From positions 1 through 64,000 of the forward strand of contig NZ_FRCM01000004.1 of NCBI RefSeq assembly GCF_900142915.1: DNA of 64,000 nucleotides, in the 5' to 3' direction. Under the pieces are notes generated by a model. The model worked only from the letters and a program-made list of their open reading frames with translations. It was not told the DNA's origin and did no database searches. This stretch comes from Mucilaginibacter sp. OK098 (lineage in GTDB: Bacteria > Bacteroidota > Bacteroidia > Sphingobacteriales > Sphingobacteriaceae). Numbering within the stretch: position 1 is the stretch's first letter; each line of letters begins with the position of its first letter. Below are positions 61,111-64,000 of the stretch, piece after piece. A program made the position numbers and the translations under genes.

Positions 61111-61148
61111 GGAGAGGAGAAGACTTTACCATATTCATGTACCGCTAA
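61111..61148 (+). pseudogene. Displaced second copy of the methyltransferase C-terminus
   Basis: The codons GEDFTIFMYR and stop mirror the true end DEDFTTYMYR of the gene at 60413. The nucleotides are related, with several third-position changes. It may be the end of a lost tandem paralog, or the original end displaced by an insertion. Confidence 0.6.
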
Positions 61149-61154
61149 AAAGCA

Positions 61155-61176
61155 AAGCCCGGCTTTTGCCAGGCTT
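61155..61176 (+). terminator. Terminator-like hairpin after the methyltransferase
   Basis: AAGCC-C-GGC and GCC-A-GGCTT pair around TTTT. No long T-tract follows, so efficiency is uncertain. It lies between convergent genes. Confidence 0.55.
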
Positions 61177-61202
61177 GTACTAATTTTATACGCAATAAAG
61201 TA

Positions 61203-61376
61203 TTATGCGTTTTTCTTTTCAGTTACTTCCTTACGGATATCTGTTGCAGCAACTTTTAATTGTTGCATTGCATTACGTAAACGGGTTCCTGCAGCATTAT
61301 TTGCTTTGTCATAAAATGCGGTTGCATCTTTCTCTGCGGATGCGATCAGTTCTTTTAGAGCATTAAATTTTTCCAT
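61203..61376 (-). CDS. Histone H1-like small nucleoid protein
   Basis: 57 residues starting MEKFNALKELIASAEKDATA and ending RKEVTEKKNA. This matches the Lys-rich histone H1/Hc1-like small proteins that are highly expressed in Bacteroidetes and are thought to bind DNA. The frame was read directly from the sequence: ATG at 61376, stop TAA at 61203. Confidence 0.85.
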   Translation of the reverse strand: MEKFNALKELIASAEKDATAFYDKANNAAGTRLRNAMQQLKVAATDIRKEVTEKKNA

Positions 61377-61421
61377 TGTGTATGTTTTGTATTTAAAAGC
61401 CGCGAAAATATAAAAATCTTT

Positions 61422-61727
61422 TTAGCCGCGTAATCTCGGGCGTTTCTTTTTTTCAGATTGTACGGGTTGTACAGGTTCAGCCTGTTTATTTTCCGCTATC
61501 CGTACGCTGATCTTCCGGTCATCTATCTCTGCGCCATTAAGCGCCTGGATGGCCCGCTCAGCCCCGGGCTGGTCTTCCATGTGTACAAATCCAAAGCCTT
61601 TACTTTCACCGGATTTAATATCTGTAACAATGGTTACGATGCCAACCTGCCCGTATGCGCTAAAAAGTTCCAGGAGCTCAATTTCATCCATGTCCCGTGG
61701 GATGCCTACAACAAATAATTTGGTCAT
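61422..61727 (-). CDS. RRM-type RNA-binding protein
   Basis: 101 residues with a single RRM: RNP2 KLFVVGI at residues 3-9 and RNP1 KGFGFVHM near 43-50, then a basic tail (EKKKRPRLRG). Short RRM proteins of this kind are common in Bacteroidetes and may act as RNA chaperones. It lies 45 bp upstream of the histone-like gene on the same strand. Confidence 0.93.
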   Translation of the reverse strand: MTKLFVVGIPRDMDEIELLELFSAYGQVGIVTIVTDIKSGESKGFGFVHMEDQPGAERAIQALNGAEIDDRKISVRIAENKQAEPVQPVQSEKKKRPRLRG

Positions 61728-61753
61728 ACTGAGTTATTCAGCTGCAAATATTG

Positions 61754-62245
61754 TTAATTATTTGTCGGTTTTACCAAAATAATCTGTCCAATATGATAGG
61801 CAATATGATTTGCCCGGTTTAGTACTACACTTAAGCGGTTTCTTGAGGGATCTTTTTCAAAGTCTTCATCAGTCATTGCATTGTGGCGTTTGAACCATTC
61901 TTCCGCAGGCAAATTGGTAAACAGCTCTTTTAATTCATTATGAATGCTGCCCCAGTATTCTTTTAATTCAGCAGGCGACAAAGTTGTGTCGCCAGGGTTA
62001 TCCGGACTCTGCAGAAAAACAGCGGCGAGTTCAGGCCGGGTGAATTTGCCCAATCCAAGGGTTTCTTTTAATAAGTCATGGTATACGGCAAGGTGTCCGT
62101 ACAGATAAAGAATACGATTTTTACCGGGGGCCACCGGTGTATACAGCTCAGTTTCAGTAAAGCCGTTGAATATTTTTTCGGCTCTTGCTACCTGGGTATT
62201 CCAACTGTGCAGTGCCATTTGAACGAATAGTTGTTGTTGATTCAT
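61754..62245 (-). CDS. DinB-family protein
   Basis: 163 residues in the four-helix DinB/YfiT-like family: MALHSWNTQVARAEKIFNGF at the start with LYGHLAVYHDLLKE (His near 51 and 55) and ANHIAYHIGQIILVK at the end, which gives the third metal-binding His. Members are often thiol-dependent transferases or have no known activity. It overlaps no neighbour. Confidence 0.85.
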   Translation of the reverse strand: MNQQQLFVQMALHSWNTQVARAEKIFNGFTETELYTPVAPGKNRILYLYGHLAVYHDLLKETLGLGKFTRPELAAVFLQSPDNPGDTTLSPAELKEYWGSIHNELKELFTNLPAEEWFKRHNAMTDEDFEKDPSRNRLSVVLNRANHIAYHIGQIILVKPTNN

Positions 62246-62481
62246 AGTGTAAATATGGTGCTGTAAAACGGATTTAATTAGTCTGTCTGCAAAATTGACC
62301 CATCTTTGACCGTTCTAAATTCATGATTTAAATAACGGCAGCACATAAAGTATTGTCTAATCATTTTTTTTCTTTGCTGATCTTAACAAAACCGGTGCTA
62401 GTATTAATCAGTAAACATTAATTATTCAAAGCAATCTCTATATTTAAAGCATCAAATACGCAACAGCCTAATTAAACCCAG

Positions 62482-64000
62482 ATGAATTCCTTAAAAACAG
62501 GTATTACGTTCTCTTTATTTTTAATTTTCAATACCTTAATCTCAATAGCACAGCCAAACAAAAAGACCGCTCCTAAACCATCGCCAAACAGTCCCGAACA
62601 GCTTTTTTTAAATCCACCCGAATCGGCAAAACCTGGTGTATTATGGATGTGGATGGGCGCCAATGTAAGTAAACAGGGGATAACAAAGGATTTAGAAGCG
62701 CTTAAGGAAGAAGGCTTTAATTCAACAACTATGCTGGGCCTTGCAGATATAACTAATCCATGGGGAAGTCCGATAGATAAGGGCCTTACACCGGAAGTTA
62801 TTGCATGGACAGAACCGTGGTGGAAATTGGTAAAACATGCCGCTGAAGAATCAAAAAGGCTAAAAATGACCATGGGCCTGTTTAATGGGGCCGGTTATGC
62901 CACTAGCGGCGGTGTTTGGATAACCCCCGAGCTTTCTATGCAGCAAATATGCTGGTCGCAAAAAACGGTAAAAGGAAAAAAGGGGCAGCAGGAGATAAAT
63001 CTGGATAAACCTAAAGTTGATATTCATGCCAATGCGCGTTTCCCAAAGTATAATCCTAAAAACGGTAAAATAGAAATCCCCGAGATCCCTGAGCGCAAAA
63101 CGTATTATAAAGATATTGCGGTGCTGGCCATGCCTGCAAAAGATACCGTGCTCAAAAAAAATATCATTGATTTGACCCCGCTAATGACACCCGATGGAAA
63201 ATTGCAATGGGATGCCCCCGAAGGCGATTGGGTAGTATATAGATTTGGCCATACCACATTGGGTGAACAGGTACAGCCTGCACAATGGCAGGCCACAGGC
63301 CTTGAATGCGATAAAATGAGCCGGGAAGCGGTTGAGTTTCATATGGACCATGTAATAGGTGAAATTAAAAGTCACCTTGGCGACCTGGTGGGCAAAACAA
63401 TTGATCACGTTTATTTTGACAGCTACGAGGAAAACGATGCAACCTGGACCCCAAAAATGCGTGAACAGTTTTCGTCTCGCAGAGGGTACGACCTGCTTCC
63501 ATACCTGGCAGTATTTGCCGGCCGAACTATTGAAGGCCGGGAACAAACCGACCGTTTCAGGCAAGATTTTTCGGCCACCGTTCAGGATCTTTACCGGGAT
63601 GTTTATTTTACAACTATTGCAAAAAAGCTTAAAGCAGTTAATCTTAAATTTTTATGCGAAGCATATGGTGGCCCCTGGCGTACCGATGATGTGCTGCCAT
63701 TGGTATCAAACGTTATGGGAGAGTTTTGGACCCATGATGGTATTTATTCTCCTTACGAGCTTGAAAACGTGATTACCTCCTTAAGAAGATCCAATCAAAA
63801 CATCCTGGCGGCAGAGGCATTAACTGGTCAGCCGGCCGATAGTAAGTGGAATGAAACGCCTGCATGGTTAAAGCCTGTGGCTGATGAAGCCTTTTGCGCC
63901 GGCGTTAACAAAATAATAGTACATCGCTTTGTTCAGCAGCCCTGGGATGACAAATATCTGCCAGGCGCTACAATGGGGCAATGGGGAACCCATTTTGACC
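62482..64000 (+). CDS. GH106-type alpha-L-rhamnosidase (truncated at window end)
   Basis: About 506 codons from the ATG at 62482 to the window edge. Signal peptide ends TLISIAQ. LWMWMGANVSKQGITKDLEA and LKEEGFNSTTMLGLAD near 53-88 and GLFNGAGYATSGGVWITPEL near 128-147 are typical of the GH106 N-terminal TIM barrel; HVYFDSYEENDATWTPKMRE near 309-328 is near the active site. The remaining domains lie outside the window. With GH78 and GH39 it points to degradation of rhamnose-containing plant polysaccharides such as pectin. Confidence 0.85.
   Translation, partial: MNSLKTGITFSLFLIFNTLISIAQPNKKTAPKPSPNSPEQLFLNPPESAKPGVLWMWMGANVSKQGITKDLEALKEEGFNSTTMLGLADITNPWGSPIDKGLTPEVIAWTEPWWKLVKHAAEESKRLKMTMGLFNGAGYATSGGVWITPELSMQQICWSQKTVKGKKGQQEINLDKPKVDIHANARFPKYNPKNGKIEIPEIPERKTYYKDIAVLAMPAKDTVLKKNIIDLTPLMTPDGKLQWDAPEGDWVVYRFGHTTLGEQVQPAQWQATGLECDKMSREAVEFHMDHVIGEIKSHLGDLVGKTIDHVYFDSYEENDATWTPKMREQFSSRRGYDLLPYLAVFAGRTIEGREQTDRFRQDFSATVQDLYRDVYFTTIAKKLKAVNLKFLCEAYGGPWRTDDVLPLVSNVMGEFWTHDGIYSPYELENVITSLRRSNQNILAAEALTGQPADSKWNETPAWLKPVADEAFCAGVNKIIVHRFVQQPWDDKYLPGATMGQWGTHFD

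Overview
The window looks like a chromosome segment of a soil or plant-associated Bacteroidetes bacterium, most likely Sphingobacteriaceae (Mucilaginibacter/Pedobacter-like). The reasons are SusC/SusD and FecR/ECF-sigma genes, many glycoside hydrolases, MBG-repeat surface proteins, TAnnTTTG-type -7 promoter elements, a 57-residue histone H1-like protein and roughly 40% GC. The genus is an inference from gene content.

Layout. 1-4.3 kb: a giant secreted MBG-repeat protein on the minus strand, 3' end outside the window. 4.4-10.1 kb: an unusual cluster of a formyltransferase-like enzyme, a tail-collar (microcystin-dependent-type) protein, a small HExxH protein, an aspartyl-hydroxylase-like and a PhyH-like dioxygenase, a sulfotransferase and an APS kinase. 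10.2-13.2 kb: GH76, GH43 and a HAD phosphatase. 13.3-16 kb: a CAT-anticodon tRNA, then on the minus strand a Ro60/TROVE gene followed by five tandem Y-RNA-like RNAs, most with tRNA-mimic modules. 16-18.5 kb: ArsR-SRPBCC-VOC cassette and dispersed repeats. 18.7-23.5 kb: accessory genes, including a SIR2-like protein and a K+-channel-like protein. 23.6-28.1 kb: rtcB (minus) divergent from WYL regulator-kptA-ADP-ribosylglycohydrolase. 28.1-33 kb: a NAD salvage operon (NrtR, NMN adenylyltransferase-Nudix, DUF2971, NAMPT, PRPP synthetase). 33-39.6 kb: a second ArsR-SRPBCC pair, AraC regulators, aldo-keto reductase, cupin, NAD(P)-binding protein and methyltransferase. 39.9-55.5 kb: ECF sigma, FecR, SusC and SusD, then convergent ThuA-sugar dehydrogenase-cytochrome fusion, GH78 and GH39. 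55.6-62.3 kb: topB, a zeta-toxin-like pair, an FMN glutamate-synthase-like protein, methyltransferase, histone-like protein, RRM protein and DinB. 62.5 kb-end: a GH106-type rhamnosidase, truncated by the window edge.

The most notable system is an RNA surveillance and repair set. The Ro60 gene and its Y RNA array (13.5-15.9 kb) share a 19-bp promoter motif, matching at 17 of 19 positions and at the same distance from a -7-like box, with rtcB (23.6-25.1 kb). That rtcB gene is divergent from a WYL regulator that heads an operon with kptA and an ADP-ribosylglycohydrolase. Ro60/Y RNAs, RNA ligase RtcB and the NAD-consuming RNA 2'-phosphotransferase therefore look like one regulon split over two loci, with a NAD salvage operon directly next to it. 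The four Y RNA units with a T-arm resemble tRNA. One of them is arranged as a circularly permuted tRNA (T-arm, closed acceptor-like hairpin, D-arm) with the Ro-binding stem at the anticodon position.
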